A stretch of 64,000 nt of DNA from Caldicellulosiruptor obsidiansis OB47 (GTDB lineage Bacteria; Bacillota; Thermoanaerobacteria; Caldicellulosiruptorales; Caldicellulosiruptoraceae): contig NC_014392.1 in NCBI RefSeq assembly GCF_000145215.1, positions 1,434,001 through 1,498,000 on the forward strand. Direction: 5' to 3'. This document shows positions 18,384 to 27,413 of this stretch, one piece after another. The notes below the pieces were generated by a model, which did no database searches, had not been told where the DNA came from, and saw only the letters and a program-made list of their open reading frames with translations. A program made the position numbers and the translations under genes. The number at the start of each line of letters is the position of its first letter. The first letter of the stretch is position 1.

Positions 18384-20024
18384 TCACATCTCAGCCACAA
18401 TAATTAATTGATAAATTTCATTTCCACTTTCATAGCTCTCAATGTCAATTTTCGGGTATCTTTCTTGTATGTTTTTAACAAGCACCTCTATATCTTCTAA
18501 GGCCACATCTTTGCCATAGTAGATACTCAAAATCTGGGTTGTAGAATCAACAATTTTTTCCACACAAGCCAGAGCTACTTTTTGCATATCTTTGTCGCAT
18601 GCCACAATTTCTTTTTTTGAAATCCCTATAAAATCGCCTTCTTCAATCTCAAACCCGTTTATTTTTGTATTTCTCACTGCCTTAGTAACTTCTACAACCT
18701 TTACTGAGTCTATAGCTTCTTGCATGAGCTTTTTATTTTCTTCAATACTCTTGTTCAAATCAAACTTTATCAGCGCAGCAATGCACTCGGGAATGTTGGT
18801 TGTCTTCATAATCACTACATTTTTATTTGTATTTACCAGCTGCAGAGAAAGTTCTGCGGACATAATCACGTTTTTATTGTTCGGGAAAATAAATACATTT
18901 TTGGCTGGTACATTCTTTATAGCATTTACAAAGTCCTCGGCACTCGGATTCATAGTCTGTCCACCTTCAATTATATAATCAACACCCAACCCTTTTAATA
19001 TTTCATTGAATCCTTCTCCCTGTGATACAGCTACAAAACCATATTCTTTTGTGATAACTTCATCTTGTGTTTGAACTTCTGTTTCAAAGTCTTCTCTTTT
19101 ACTTATAAACTCTTGGTGCTGATATTTCATATTATCAATCTTTATATTTATAAGCTCACCATACTTTAAAGCCTTCTCCAATACCCTGCCAGGTGAATTT
19201 GTGTGAACGTGAGTTTTGAGAATGTCGCCATCCTGGATTACAATAATTGAATCACCAATTGTCTCAAGATAATCTTTAAATTCTTTTTCAATATTCTTTT
19301 TCAAACCAGTGATAAAAAACTCTGTACAGTAAGTAAAGTTAATATCTTCAGGTTTAAAAGTGATGGTTGTATAAACTTCCTGCTGTGATGGTTCTTCAAA
19401 TACCGCCCCTTCTTTTAAGAATTTATACATCCCTTCAAAAATTATGACAAGACCCATACCACCACTGTCAACTACATTTGCCTCTTTTAAAATGGGAAGC
19501 ATCTCTGGTGTTTTTGCAAGCCACTTTTTGCCGCTTGAAATGCACACTTCCAGTAAATCCTCTATTTCACTCACAATACCTTCTGCCACTTCTTTTTCAA
19601 CATCCTCTGCAATCCCGCGTGCAACTGTGAGCATCGTGCCTTCTGTTGGTTTCATTACTGCTTTATAAGCACTTGCAGAAGCAGATTTCAAACAAGCAAC
19701 AAATGTTGGTATATCTATAACATCCTTGCCTTTCAGTTCTTTGGCAAATCCTCGCAGAAGCTGAGAAAGAATAACTCCAGAATTGCCGCGTGCACCTTTT
19801 AAGCTGCCAAAAGCGACTGCATTCATAAGTTTATCCACATCTTCAAAAGTTTTCCCGTTTATCTCTTTTATGCTACTGTCAAAAGTGGCAGCCATATTGG
19901 TACCTGTGTCCCCGTCTGGAACTGGAAATACATTTAAAGAGTTTATCTTATCTACGTGCAGTTTCAAATAATTATTCGCAGCTTTTAACATATCTTTTAA
20001 CACATCTGCAGTTAAAAATTTCAT
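18384..20024 (-). CDS. DAK2-domain protein, fatty-acid kinase FakA/YloV-like
   Basis: 546 residues. The N-terminal DAK2 domain (about 1-200) shows the ATP/Mg site NVFPVPDGDTGTNMAATF and RGNSGVILSQLLRGFA. A middle domain contains YCTEFFITGL and the histidine-rich KTHVHTNSPGRVLEKAL near 265. The C-terminal part (about 320-546) is the DAK1-like domain. The family phosphorylates fatty acids held by a FakB/DegV protein, feeding phospholipid synthesis. It is preceded by an Asp23-family gene, the same pair as yloU-yloV in Bacillus. No FakB is in the window. Confidence 0.88.
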   Translation of the reverse strand: MKFLTADVLKDMLKAANNYLKLHVDKINSLNVFPVPDGDTGTNMAATFDSSIKEINGKTFEDVDKLMNAVAFGSLKGARGNSGVILSQLLRGFAKELKGKDVIDIPTFVACLKSASASAYKAVMKPTEGTMLTVARGIAEDVEKEVAEGIVSEIEDLLEVCISSGKKWLAKTPEMLPILKEANVVDSGGMGLVIIFEGMYKFLKEGAVFEEPSQQEVYTTITFKPEDINFTYCTEFFITGLKKNIEKEFKDYLETIGDSIIVIQDGDILKTHVHTNSPGRVLEKALKYGELINIKIDNMKYQHQEFISKREDFETEVQTQDEVITKEYGFVAVSQGEGFNEILKGLGVDYIIEGGQTMNPSAEDFVNAIKNVPAKNVFIFPNNKNVIMSAELSLQLVNTNKNVVIMKTTNIPECIAALIKFDLNKSIEENKKLMQEAIDSVKVVEVTKAVRNTKINGFEIEEGDFIGISKKEIVACDKDMQKVALACVEKIVDSTTQILSIYYGKDVALEDIEVLVKNIQERYPKIDIESYESGNEIYQLIIVAEM

Positions 20025-20045
20025 AGTCCAATCCTCCTCAGCAAG

Positions 20046-20405
20046 TTACAAACGAATACCATCTACAAAGATATTTATAGCCCCCGGTTTTAGACCTGTG
20101 TATTTTTCAATAGCATATGAAACTCTTTCTCTGATGTTTTCAGCAACAACAGGAATTCTGGTGCCGTATTCCACAATTATGTGAATATCAACATTTACAA
20201 TTCCATTTTCTGCTAAAACCTTTATGCCTTTTTGCAAGTTTTCCCTGCCAAGAAGTGTAACTATCCCGTCTGCTACACTCTTTGATGCCATACCAACAAC
20301 TCCATAGCTTTCCATACATGAAAGCCCAATTATAGTAGCAATACAATCATTGGTAATCTCTATCTTTCCAAATTCATTTTCAAAATGAACACCCATAATC
20401 TTCAT
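20046..20405 (-). CDS. Asp23/Gls24 family protein (YloU-like)
   Basis: 119 residues. The family pattern is clear: NEFGKIEITNDCIATIIGLS, then YGVVGMASKSVADG near 35-48, VDIHIIVEYGTRIPVVAENIRERV near 72-95 and a C-terminal INIFVDGIRL. Members are small cytosolic proteins linked with envelope stress and, in the YloU branch, with the DAK2 protein encoded 21 bases downstream. No enzymatic residues are known. It starts three bases after the ribU stop. Confidence 0.88.
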   Translation of the reverse strand: MKIMGVHFENEFGKIEITNDCIATIIGLSCMESYGVVGMASKSVADGIVTLLGRENLQKGIKVLAENGIVNVDIHIIVEYGTRIPVVAENIRERVSYAIEKYTGLKPGAINIFVDGIRL

Positions 20406-20408
20406 CTC

Positions 20409-20993
20409 CTATCTTTTTACTATCTTCGATAACCTTTTATAAAGGACAAAAGTAACCACCGAAATAATTGTACCCTTAACCAAATTAAATGGAATTATGG
20501 AAAACAAAATTAATGTAAACTTATCTGTTACAAGACTATTTACTTTTGCAGCAATTTTTATTATTTCTGAGATTGGAAATTTCAAAGCCTTTTCGTAAAG
20601 AGGAAGAAGCACAAAATAGTTTAGCAAGCCTGCCCAGATAGAAAATGCAATGGTAGAAATAATAAGAGCTACTGCAGCACCTTTTTTAGTTCTATTCTTG
20701 GCATATATGTATCCCGCAATGTACACAAAAAAGCCACCAATCATAAAGTTAGCAAACTCGCCTATTCCAGCCGTTTTGGTAACGAACAGATGAAGTACAT
20801 TTTTCAAAAATTCAACACCCACACCCCAAGCAGGTCCAAGAGCAAACGAAATTATCAATGCTACACAGTCACTAAAATCAAGTTTTAAAAAGTCCGGAAA
20901 AATCCCTAAAGGAAACTCTATAAGCATTATAACAAATGCCAAAGCACCAAAGATTGAAACCTTAACAAGATTTTTTAACTCAACCTGTTTCAT
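20409..20993 (-). CDS. ribU: Riboflavin ECF transporter substrate-binding component RibU
   Basis: 194 residues with about six membrane segments. The motif FPDFLKLDFSDCVALIISFALGP (about residues 31-53) is the RibU flavin-binding signature, followed by VEFLKNVLHLF and EFANFMIGGFFVYIAGYIYA. It should bind riboflavin and couple with a shared EcfAA'T module, which is not in the window. It sits 24 bases after the pseudouridine synthase gene, leaving no room for an FMN riboswitch, so it is probably expressed with its neighbours. Confidence 0.85.
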   Translation of the reverse strand: MKQVELKNLVKVSIFGALAFVIMLIEFPLGIFPDFLKLDFSDCVALIISFALGPAWGVGVEFLKNVLHLFVTKTAGIGEFANFMIGGFFVYIAGYIYAKNRTKKGAAVALIISTIAFSIWAGLLNYFVLLPLYEKALKFPISEIIKIAAKVNSLVTDKFTLILFSIIPFNLVKGTIISVVTFVLYKRLSKIVKR

Positions 20994-21017
20994 CTTTCAA
21001 TTACCTCTCCTCTCTTT

Positions 21018-21719
21018 TTACTTACCAAACACCAAATAAGCCTCTTCTTCTTTCATCACCCTGTATTCACCCGGTTTTAAACTTTCGTCTAAATTAAGAC
21101 CTCCTATTCTCCGGCGTTTTAAGTCCACCACCTTATTTCCAATTGCTTCGAACATTCTTTTAACCTGATGATACTTACCTTCATATATACACAATTTGAC
21201 TGTGGTACTATCAATAATAGTATATTTTGCAGGAAGTGTCTTATAACCATCATCTAAAATAATACCATTTTCAAACTCTTTTAATCTTTCCTCATCCACC
21301 TCTTTTTCAAGCCTTACTAAATACTCTTTTTCAATTCTTTTTTTGGGTGAGATAACTCTGTGCGTGTATTCACCATTATCTGTAATTATCAAAAGTCCTT
21401 CCGCATCTTTGTCAAGTCTTCCAACTGTATGCAAATCTCTATGCTTTAAATCATCAGAAATGAGTGAGAACACTGTAAGTGACATCGGGTCCTCATTTGA
21501 ACACACATAACCTTTCGGTTTGTTCATCATGATATAAATCCATCTACTGAACTTTACAACCCTGCCATCAACTTCTACTACATCTTCTTCGGGATTAATC
21601 TTAAAATCAACTTCTACTATTTGTTTTCCATTTACAGTCACGATTCCTTCTCTTATTAGTTTTTTAACTTGAGTCCGTGAACCAAAACCGCAGTGGGTTA
21701 GAAACTTGTCAAGTCTCAT
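21018..21719 (-). CDS. RsuA/RluB-family rRNA pseudouridine synthase
   Basis: 233 residues from the ATG at 21719 (MRLDKFLTHCGFGSRTQVKK), the usual N-terminus. An S4 RNA-binding domain occupies residues 1-60. The catalytic aspartate is in GRLDKDAEGLLIITDNGE near 100, and KEYLVRL and KYHQVKRMFEAIGNKV follow. The upstream ATG six codons earlier overlaps the preceding stop and has a poor ribosome-binding site. Whether it modifies 16S (RsuA) or 23S (RluB) rRNA is not resolvable by eye; in Firmicutes RluB is more usual. Confidence 0.9.
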   Translation of the reverse strand: MRLDKFLTHCGFGSRTQVKKLIREGIVTVNGKQIVEVDFKINPEEDVVEVDGRVVKFSRWIYIMMNKPKGYVCSNEDPMSLTVFSLISDDLKHRDLHTVGRLDKDAEGLLIITDNGEYTHRVISPKKRIEKEYLVRLEKEVDEERLKEFENGIILDDGYKTLPAKYTIIDSTTVKLCIYEGKYHQVKRMFEAIGNKVVDLKRRRIGGLNLDESLKPGEYRVMKEEEAYLVFGK

Positions 21720-21721
21720 TT

Positions 21722-23089
21722 TTATTCCAATCTCCATCCTTTTGGAAAATAGTTTTTTATTATATGTCCTTCTGCTTTACCCCATCCAAGAGTAAAACCA
21801 TCTACACATATTCCTACAAATCCATTTAGATTTTCTTTATTCTCTATTGTCTCACCTTTTAAATACCTCCACAGCCTTTCATCATCTTGAGAAAAGTTAA
21901 TAGCAACCTTCAGATTTTCGCCCTTTAAACTCGCAATCAAATGAGCAGAAGGATAAAATCTTCCTTTGTAAACTTCTCCCAGCAAAAGACCATTTCGAAG
22001 CGGTGTTATTTTATCAAAAGGTCCGTCAAAACCCAAATATAATTTACTTGCTTTTTTATAAAACAGCCTATCTCCAAAGTGACTTAAGTCTATGTTTAAG
22101 TATTTATCGCAAAACTTTTCAAAAATTTTTAAATCCTCGCTGTCCACCTCAAATCTTTGTGGCTGAAAAGTCCACTCAGCTCCGCTTTCTTTCACCTTTT
22201 TTAGCTTGCAAATAAAATGTCCCTCGCCTCTGACCCTGTGTGGGTAAATTCTCACCGCTTTTTTCAAATTTTCATTGCCATTTATCTCAATCCCATCCGA
22301 AAAACCCTCATATTTTTTTATCTCAACAACTTCATAGTTTTTATGTTTTTTCAAGAACCAGTCAATAATTTCTTCATTTTCTTCTATTTCAAACGTACAG
22401 GTAGAATATACTATCTCGCCACCCACTTTTAAAAGTTCATCTACCTCTGTCATGATACTTCTCTGCAGATTAACATACTTTTCAGGGTGATTGGAAGTCC
22501 ATTTCTTTGCTGTCGTCGGGTCTTTGCGAAACATTCCCTCACCAGAACAAGGTGCGTCAACTAAAATCTTGTCAAAATATGCGCCATAGCTTTCAGCTAT
22601 CTCTTTCGGCTTGTTGTTCAGAACTACAACATTTGTAAGCCCGAGATTTTCAACATTCTTTACAAGCGCTTTGATTCTTGTTGGTTTTACATCATTGGAT
22701 ACAAGCAAGCCATTTTGTCCAAGCCTTGCTGCTATCTGAATGCTCTTCCCACCGGGTGCAGCACACAAGTCTAAAACTTTTTCACCTTCTTTTACATCCA
22801 AAGCTTCAACTGGAAACATAGCTGAGGGTTCTTGTATATATATAAGACCAGCAAAATAGTATGGGTGTTTACTCAGTTTTATCTCTTCAGTGTAATAAAA
22901 ACCATCTTTGCACCATGGAACTTTTTCAAATTCAATTCCCATTTTCTCTACAAACTCTTCAACTGAAACTTTGGCAGTGTTAACCCTAAAACCTTTATAG
23001 CTATCAAACTCGTATATCTTTATAAACTGTTCAAACTCTTCTTTCAAAATTTCTTTCATCTTTGACAAGAATTCTTCTGGCAAGTTCAA
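21722..23089 (-). CDS. NOL1/NOP2/Sun family rRNA cytosine-C5 methyltransferase (RsmF-like)
   Basis: 455 residues if started at TTG 23089, which follows AAGGAGG at 12-base spacing; a longer frame reaches 23140 inside the previous gene. The SAM site is DLCAAPGGKSIQIAARLG near 108. VDAPCSGEGMFRKDP and VYSTCTFEIEENEEI carry the two conserved cysteines. The C-terminal part (about 290-455) is the RsmF-type PUA-like extension (SAHLIASLKGENLK, GFTLGWGKAEGHIIKNYFPKGW). It methylates a cytosine in rRNA. It lies immediately downstream of another rRNA methyltransferase gene. Confidence 0.88.
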   Translation of the reverse strand: MNLPEEFLSKMKEILKEEFEQFIKIYEFDSYKGFRVNTAKVSVEEFVEKMGIEFEKVPWCKDGFYYTEEIKLSKHPYYFAGLIYIQEPSAMFPVEALDVKEGEKVLDLCAAPGGKSIQIAARLGQNGLLVSNDVKPTRIKALVKNVENLGLTNVVVLNNKPKEIAESYGAYFDKILVDAPCSGEGMFRKDPTTAKKWTSNHPEKYVNLQRSIMTEVDELLKVGGEIVYSTCTFEIEENEEIIDWFLKKHKNYEVVEIKKYEGFSDGIEINGNENLKKAVRIYPHRVRGEGHFICKLKKVKESGAEWTFQPQRFEVDSEDLKIFEKFCDKYLNIDLSHFGDRLFYKKASKLYLGFDGPFDKITPLRNGLLLGEVYKGRFYPSAHLIASLKGENLKVAINFSQDDERLWRYLKGETIENKENLNGFVGICVDGFTLGWGKAEGHIIKNYFPKGWRLE

Positions 23090-23115
23090 TTTGAAGTTAG
23101 ACCTCCTTGTAAATC

Positions 23116-24285
23116 TTATAAAACCTGAAAAATAAAACATTTGAGGTACAAAGACTCTTCATAGTTAATAAGATATGGATGGTCTTTTGCCTGTGTTCTG
23201 TACTCAATAAGCCTTAAGGTTTTTTTTGCATCTTTTGCTGCATCTTTAATAACCTCAAAAAATAGGTCTGGTTTCATATAATGTGAACATGAACAGGTCA
23301 CAAGAATTCCACCTTTTTTGAGTATCTTCATGGCTCGCAAGTTTATTTCTTTATATCCTCTTTTTGCATTTTCCAAAGTGTGCATGCTTTTTGCAAATGC
23401 AGGAGGATCAAGTATTATCATATCATATTTTTCTTTTTTGTCATCAAGTTCATTCAGATAATCAAAAACATTTGCAACCACAAATTCACATTTTGATTCA
23501 ACCCCATTTAACTTAGCATTTTTTACTGCCTGTTCAATAGCCGTATCTGAGATATCAACACCTATGACCTTTGACGCACCAAACTTTGCTGCGTTTATTG
23601 TAAATCCTCCTGTGTGACAAAAACAGTCCAAAACTACTTTATTCTTTACAAAATTCCTTATTGCAACCCTGTTCTCTTTCTGGTCCAAAAAATATCCTGT
23701 TTTTTGTCCATTTTCTATATCCACTATCATCTTAATACCATTTTCCTCTATCTCAACTTCCACAGGTGAACTGCCATATAAAAATCCTTTTCTCAAATCC
23801 AGTCCTTCAATTTCTCTCACTTTTGCATCGTTTCTCTCATATATAGCTTTGGGATTTACAACCTCAACTAATATTTCTACCAGCTTATCTTTATATCTGT
23901 CAACACCTTTTGACAAAGTCTGCATTACAAGTACATCCCCAAACTTGTCAACAATAAGCCCTGGCAAAAAATCAGCCTCAGCAAATATGAGCCGGCAATT
24001 TTGTGTATAGCCTATACTTTTTCTGTAATCCCATGCATCTTGAATTCTTTTTTTAAAAAAGTCAATATTAATCTCCTCATTTTTTCGTGTAAGAATTCTT
24101 ACAAGTATTTGAGACTTGGAATTAATAAAACCTTTCCCTACAAATTTCCCTTTAAAATTCACTACATCAACAATCTGACCATCCTCGAACTCCCCATCTA
24201 TCTTCTGTACCTCATGCCTGAAAACCCATGGATGACCACTTTCCACTCTCAGTCCTTTTCCTTTTGCCAAAAACACTTTCGCCAT
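23116..24285 (-). CDS. PUA-domain class I SAM-dependent 23S rRNA methyltransferase (RlmI-like)
   Basis: 389 residues. A PUA domain lies at about 1-75 (SGHPWVFRHEVQKIDG). The methyltransferase domain has the SAM motif LDCFCHTGGFTINAAKFGA near 213, the acidic GVDIS loop and the catalytic LDPPAFAKS near 298, as in RlmI, which makes m5C1962 in 23S rRNA. It overlaps the next methyltransferase frame by 25 bases if the long start there is used, or precedes it by 26 with my start. Confidence 0.88.
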   Translation of the reverse strand: MAKVFLAKGKGLRVESGHPWVFRHEVQKIDGEFEDGQIVDVVNFKGKFVGKGFINSKSQILVRILTRKNEEINIDFFKKRIQDAWDYRKSIGYTQNCRLIFAEADFLPGLIVDKFGDVLVMQTLSKGVDRYKDKLVEILVEVVNPKAIYERNDAKVREIEGLDLRKGFLYGSSPVEVEIEENGIKMIVDIENGQKTGYFLDQKENRVAIRNFVKNKVVLDCFCHTGGFTINAAKFGASKVIGVDISDTAIEQAVKNAKLNGVESKCEFVVANVFDYLNELDDKKEKYDMIILDPPAFAKSMHTLENAKRGYKEINLRAMKILKKGGILVTCSCSHYMKPDLFFEVIKDAAKDAKKTLRLIEYRTQAKDHPYLINYEESLYLKCFIFQVL

Positions 24286-24306
24286 ACTCTAAACAACACC
24301 TCTTTT

Positions 24307-24903
24307 TTAGTTTATTTTCTTTCGTACAAGGTACTCATATACAAGAGAAGTAGAATAGAACCTAAACTTGCCCCAATCACCCCAAAAACCTTTTTGTTCT
24401 TTCAAGATATCACAAAGATTTTTTAATTCATCCAAAGACACCTTTATTACCTCTGAAATCTCACCATCAGTTTTTGCAAGATTATCCTTTTCATATTTTT
24501 CAATTAAAAATACAAATGAATAAAAATCAAAATGTTCTTGCAGCCAGACAAGATTGTATTTTATAACTCCAATCAGCAAAAAATCCTTAATATCCAGCGC
24601 AAGTTCCTCTTTTACTTCTCTTTCTAAAGCCTCATCCACATTCTCGTTAAGACCGATACCACCAGAAGGTATCCTGTAAATTTTATCAGGATATTCTTTT
24701 TGTCTTACAACAAGCACTTCTTCTCCATCTCTTATTGCAAACACCACTTCACCTATTCTATCAACATTTATTTTGCTTTTAAGATATTCAAAGAACTCTC
24801 TATCTTCTATTGTTACAGTAACTTCTTTAACACTTAAATCTGAAGCAATTGGTGTTCTTTCTAAATCAAACCTGGTTTGAAAGAACTCTTCTAAATCTTT
24901 CAT
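24307..24903 (-). CDS. NUDIX hydrolase
   Basis: 198 residues. The Nudix box is at about 92-114: GGIGLNENVDEALEREVKEE followed by LAL, matching G-x5-E-x7-REUXEE with alanine for the last glycine. About 50 N-terminal residues precede the fold and have no motif I know. The enzyme should hydrolyse a nucleoside-diphosphate-linked compound; the substrate is unknown. The start overlaps the end of mobA by 38 bases. Confidence 0.85.
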   Translation of the reverse strand: MKDLEEFFQTRFDLERTPIASDLSVKEVTVTIEDREFFEYLKSKINVDRIGEVVFAIRDGEEVLVVRQKEYPDKIYRIPSGGIGLNENVDEALEREVKEELALDIKDFLLIGVIKYNLVWLQEHFDFYSFVFLIEKYEKDNLAKTDGEISEVIKVSLDELKNLCDILKEQKGFWGDWGKFRFYSTSLVYEYLVRKKIN

Positions 24904-25462
24904 TTGCTGCCTCCAAATCAGATTGAGTATTTATATTTTTAAAGCTTTCAAGATAAGGGTCAAATCTCAATATTTCGTTAATTTCAATCTTCTTTATATT
25001 TGAGCTTTGTAAGATAGCAGAAAGAGAAAATTCACCCTTGTTTATAAAATCCAATGCTTTTTCCAAAAATGCTTTGCTGTATACACAAAAAAGAGGCTCA
25101 AAATAGCCATTGTAATAAGGAACAATTGCATCGTACCCATTAAACCCAAGCATATACTCTACAAGTTCTTTCTTGGCAAACGGCATATCGCATGCTATTA
25201 TAAAATTCTTGTTTGTTCTGCTTACCATCAAACTTGTTAATACACCTGCAACCGGTGCATCTATTTCAATTCTATCTTTTATTACTTCAAAACCTTCAAA
25301 TTCTACATACCCATTTTTTACTACAATAAACTTTTTGTCAAAAAGACTCCCTATACTCCTGTCTATTATTTGTATAACCCTCTGGTTACCAATCTTAAGA
25401 TTTAATTTGTCAAATCCGAGCCTTTTTGACTTTCCACCCGCCAAAATAAATAGATTTTTCAT
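24866..25462 (-). CDS. mobA: Molybdenum cofactor guanylyltransferase (MobA-like)
   Basis: 198 residues. The N-terminal signature LFILAGGKSKRLGFDKLNLK is the LxGGxSxRxGxDK GTP-binding loop of MobA. IIACDMPFAKKELVEYML near 90 gives the conserved D-x-P metal site. It attaches GMP to molybdopterin to make the guanine-dinucleotide cofactor used by DMSO-reductase-family enzymes. Its start overlaps the stop of just such an enzyme gene by 4 bases, a direct functional pairing. Confidence 0.88.
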   Translation of the reverse strand: MKNLFILAGGKSKRLGFDKLNLKIGNQRVIQIIDRSIGSLFDKKFIVVKNGYVEFEGFEVIKDRIEIDAPVAGVLTSLMVSRTNKNFIIACDMPFAKKELVEYMLGFNGYDAIVPYYNGYFEPLFCVYSKAFLEKALDFINKGEFSLSAILQSSNIKKIEINEILRFDPYLESFKNINTQSDLEAANERFRRVLSNQV

Positions 25463-27390
25463 GTTGTCACCTTTTTCACAAATACAAAATTTGAATTAAA
25501 TGCTGCTTGACTGTCCATCTCTGCCGTTTTGGAAAAGATGCAAGAGTTTATTGTCTCAATCTTCTGGTTTTGAAAGCCCTCTTCAACTATTATATACCCT
25601 CTTTTTACATCCCGCCTCAGTACTGCCTCAACAACAAAACCTCCACAGCCATTGTAAAGAAGCACTTTATCGCCGTTTCCAATTCCAAGTCTTTTTGCAT
25701 CTTCGATATTAAAAATAGCAACTGGTCTTCTTTCAAAAAACTCCTGAGAATGTAGCGTTTTTTGAGAATGAATAGTCACAAGTCTGAGCTGGTTTTTTAA
25801 TACTCTTTCTTCATCTGTAGATGGCACAGCTACACCCATCTTCTCGTTTTCAAATTCAAATTTTTTGCTCTTAGTTAAAAATACTTTATCTTCCCACGGA
25901 ACATCCATTTTGGCTGCACGCACAAAGTGCTTGTCAAATTTAATGTTTAGAGCTTTTTCAAGATGAGTCTTTACACATTCTACCCATTCTTTTTCCGATT
26001 TTATAGGAAAATCTAAATCAAGTCTTTTTGCAAGCTGGTTTATTATCTCAACCTCTGATTTTGACTCACCGATGTTTTCAATAACTTTCTCAGAAACCCC
26101 AATGTAATCATGCCACATATTGGGGACAAACACATCCTCTTTCTCAAGAAAACTTGCAGCAGGAAGTATAATGGTTGATGCTTGTGTTGTTGCTGTCAAA
26201 AACATGTCAACAACCACTACAAACCTTTTTTGAAGTTCTCTGAAAACTAAATCTGAGTCAGGACACTGTGAAACAGGATTTCCGGCAGATATATAAACCA
26301 TCTCAATCGGCGGATTTTGCTGGTCTTTTAGATATTCACCAAGTTTTGCTCTGTTATAAAAGCGCTTATTTACAGCTCTAAAATCATCTTTGAAAACGGA
26401 AGCTATATTTTTAGTGAACCTGTGAGCAAAGTTTGAACCTCCACCTTTTATGCCAACATTGCCCGAGATTGCAACAAGATAGTCAATTGTTCTTATTGTA
26501 TTTACTCCATTTGTATATCTTTGCGGACCATAGCCAATAAAAGTTGACACAGGTCTTTGAACATAAACATTTGCAAGGGTCTCAATAACCTCTTTCTTTA
26601 CACCGCAATTTCTTTCTATCTCTTCATATGTCAATCTATTTGCAATGTCCTTTACTTTTTCAAAACCAACAGAATACTTTTCAATAAACTCTCTGTCTTC
26701 CTTCCCGTTTTCAATTATATACTTTATTGCTCCGTAGGCAAGATAAGAGTCAGATCCAGGATTTACAACCAAACCAATATCAGCAATCTTAAATGTTTCA
26801 GTCGGATAAATGTCAATTACCACTACCTTTTTGCCCTGTTTTTTGGCCATATGGACAAAATAAAAAAGGTGGAGGTTTGTCCACAGAGCGTTTCTTCCCC
26901 AAAGAACAATCCAGTTAGAATTAAAAATATCAAACGGCGAATGGCAAAGCGAATTTCCAAAATCCATTTTCTGAGCAAAAAGACCTGCTCCCCAGCACAA
27001 ACTTCCTTCCGAATACGTTGCACCACCCAAATAGTCAAAAAATAACCTTTCAACATTTCTCAAATACCCTTCATACCCATCTCCGCTATAGTATAAAATG
27101 GAACTTGAGTTGTGCCTTTTTAGAATATCTTTTATTTGCTCTGCAATCATGTCAAGAGCCTGATTCCATGAAATTTGGTGAAATTCATTCTTGACTCTCA
27201 AAAGAGGAGTGGTTATCCTCTCTTTTGAATAAACCTTCTCAAGCAATTTATAACCTTTCGGACATAAAAAACCATTAGTGATAGGGTGGTCTTTATCACC
27301 ATAAAGCTTTACTGCTTTCCCATCTTCAACTTGAGCAACAATCGCACAGCTGTCAAAACAGTCAAGAGGACAAAAGGTCTTTTTTTTCAT
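25459..27390 (-). CDS. Molybdopterin (bis-MGD) oxidoreductase, DMSO reductase superfamily
   Basis: 643 residues. The N-terminal [4Fe-4S] site reads CPLDCFDSC (residues 7-15) with a fourth cysteine in GFLCPKGYK near 43. A candidate metal-ligand cysteine is in EGSLCWGAGLFAQ near 140. VGIKGGGSNFAHR and AGNPVSQCPDSD fit cofactor-binding loops, and a C-terminal beta-barrel domain starts about 530 (VTIHSQKTLHSQ). There is no Tat signal and no membrane or iron-sulfur partner subunit nearby, so it is probably cytoplasmic. Substrate is unknown: formate, thiosulfate or another oxyanion are possible. It is coupled to mobA and follows nadC. Confidence 0.87.
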   Translation of the reverse strand: MKKKTFCPLDCFDSCAIVAQVEDGKAVKLYGDKDHPITNGFLCPKGYKLLEKVYSKERITTPLLRVKNEFHQISWNQALDMIAEQIKDILKRHNSSSILYYSGDGYEGYLRNVERLFFDYLGGATYSEGSLCWGAGLFAQKMDFGNSLCHSPFDIFNSNWIVLWGRNALWTNLHLFYFVHMAKKQGKKVVVIDIYPTETFKIADIGLVVNPGSDSYLAYGAIKYIIENGKEDREFIEKYSVGFEKVKDIANRLTYEEIERNCGVKKEVIETLANVYVQRPVSTFIGYGPQRYTNGVNTIRTIDYLVAISGNVGIKGGGSNFAHRFTKNIASVFKDDFRAVNKRFYNRAKLGEYLKDQQNPPIEMVYISAGNPVSQCPDSDLVFRELQKRFVVVVDMFLTATTQASTIILPAASFLEKEDVFVPNMWHDYIGVSEKVIENIGESKSEVEIINQLAKRLDLDFPIKSEKEWVECVKTHLEKALNIKFDKHFVRAAKMDVPWEDKVFLTKSKKFEFENEKMGVAVPSTDEERVLKNQLRLVTIHSQKTLHSQEFFERRPVAIFNIEDAKRLGIGNGDKVLLYNGCGGFVVEAVLRRDVKRGYIIVEEGFQNQKIETINSCIFSKTAEMDSQAAFNSNFVFVKKVTT

Positions 27391-27413
27391 AAGAGTTTGC
27401 CCCCCAAAAAATT

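Noticed and set aside
20994..21017. FMN riboswitch ahead of ribU
   Set aside because: Only 24 bases separate it from the preceding gene; no conserved structure can fit.
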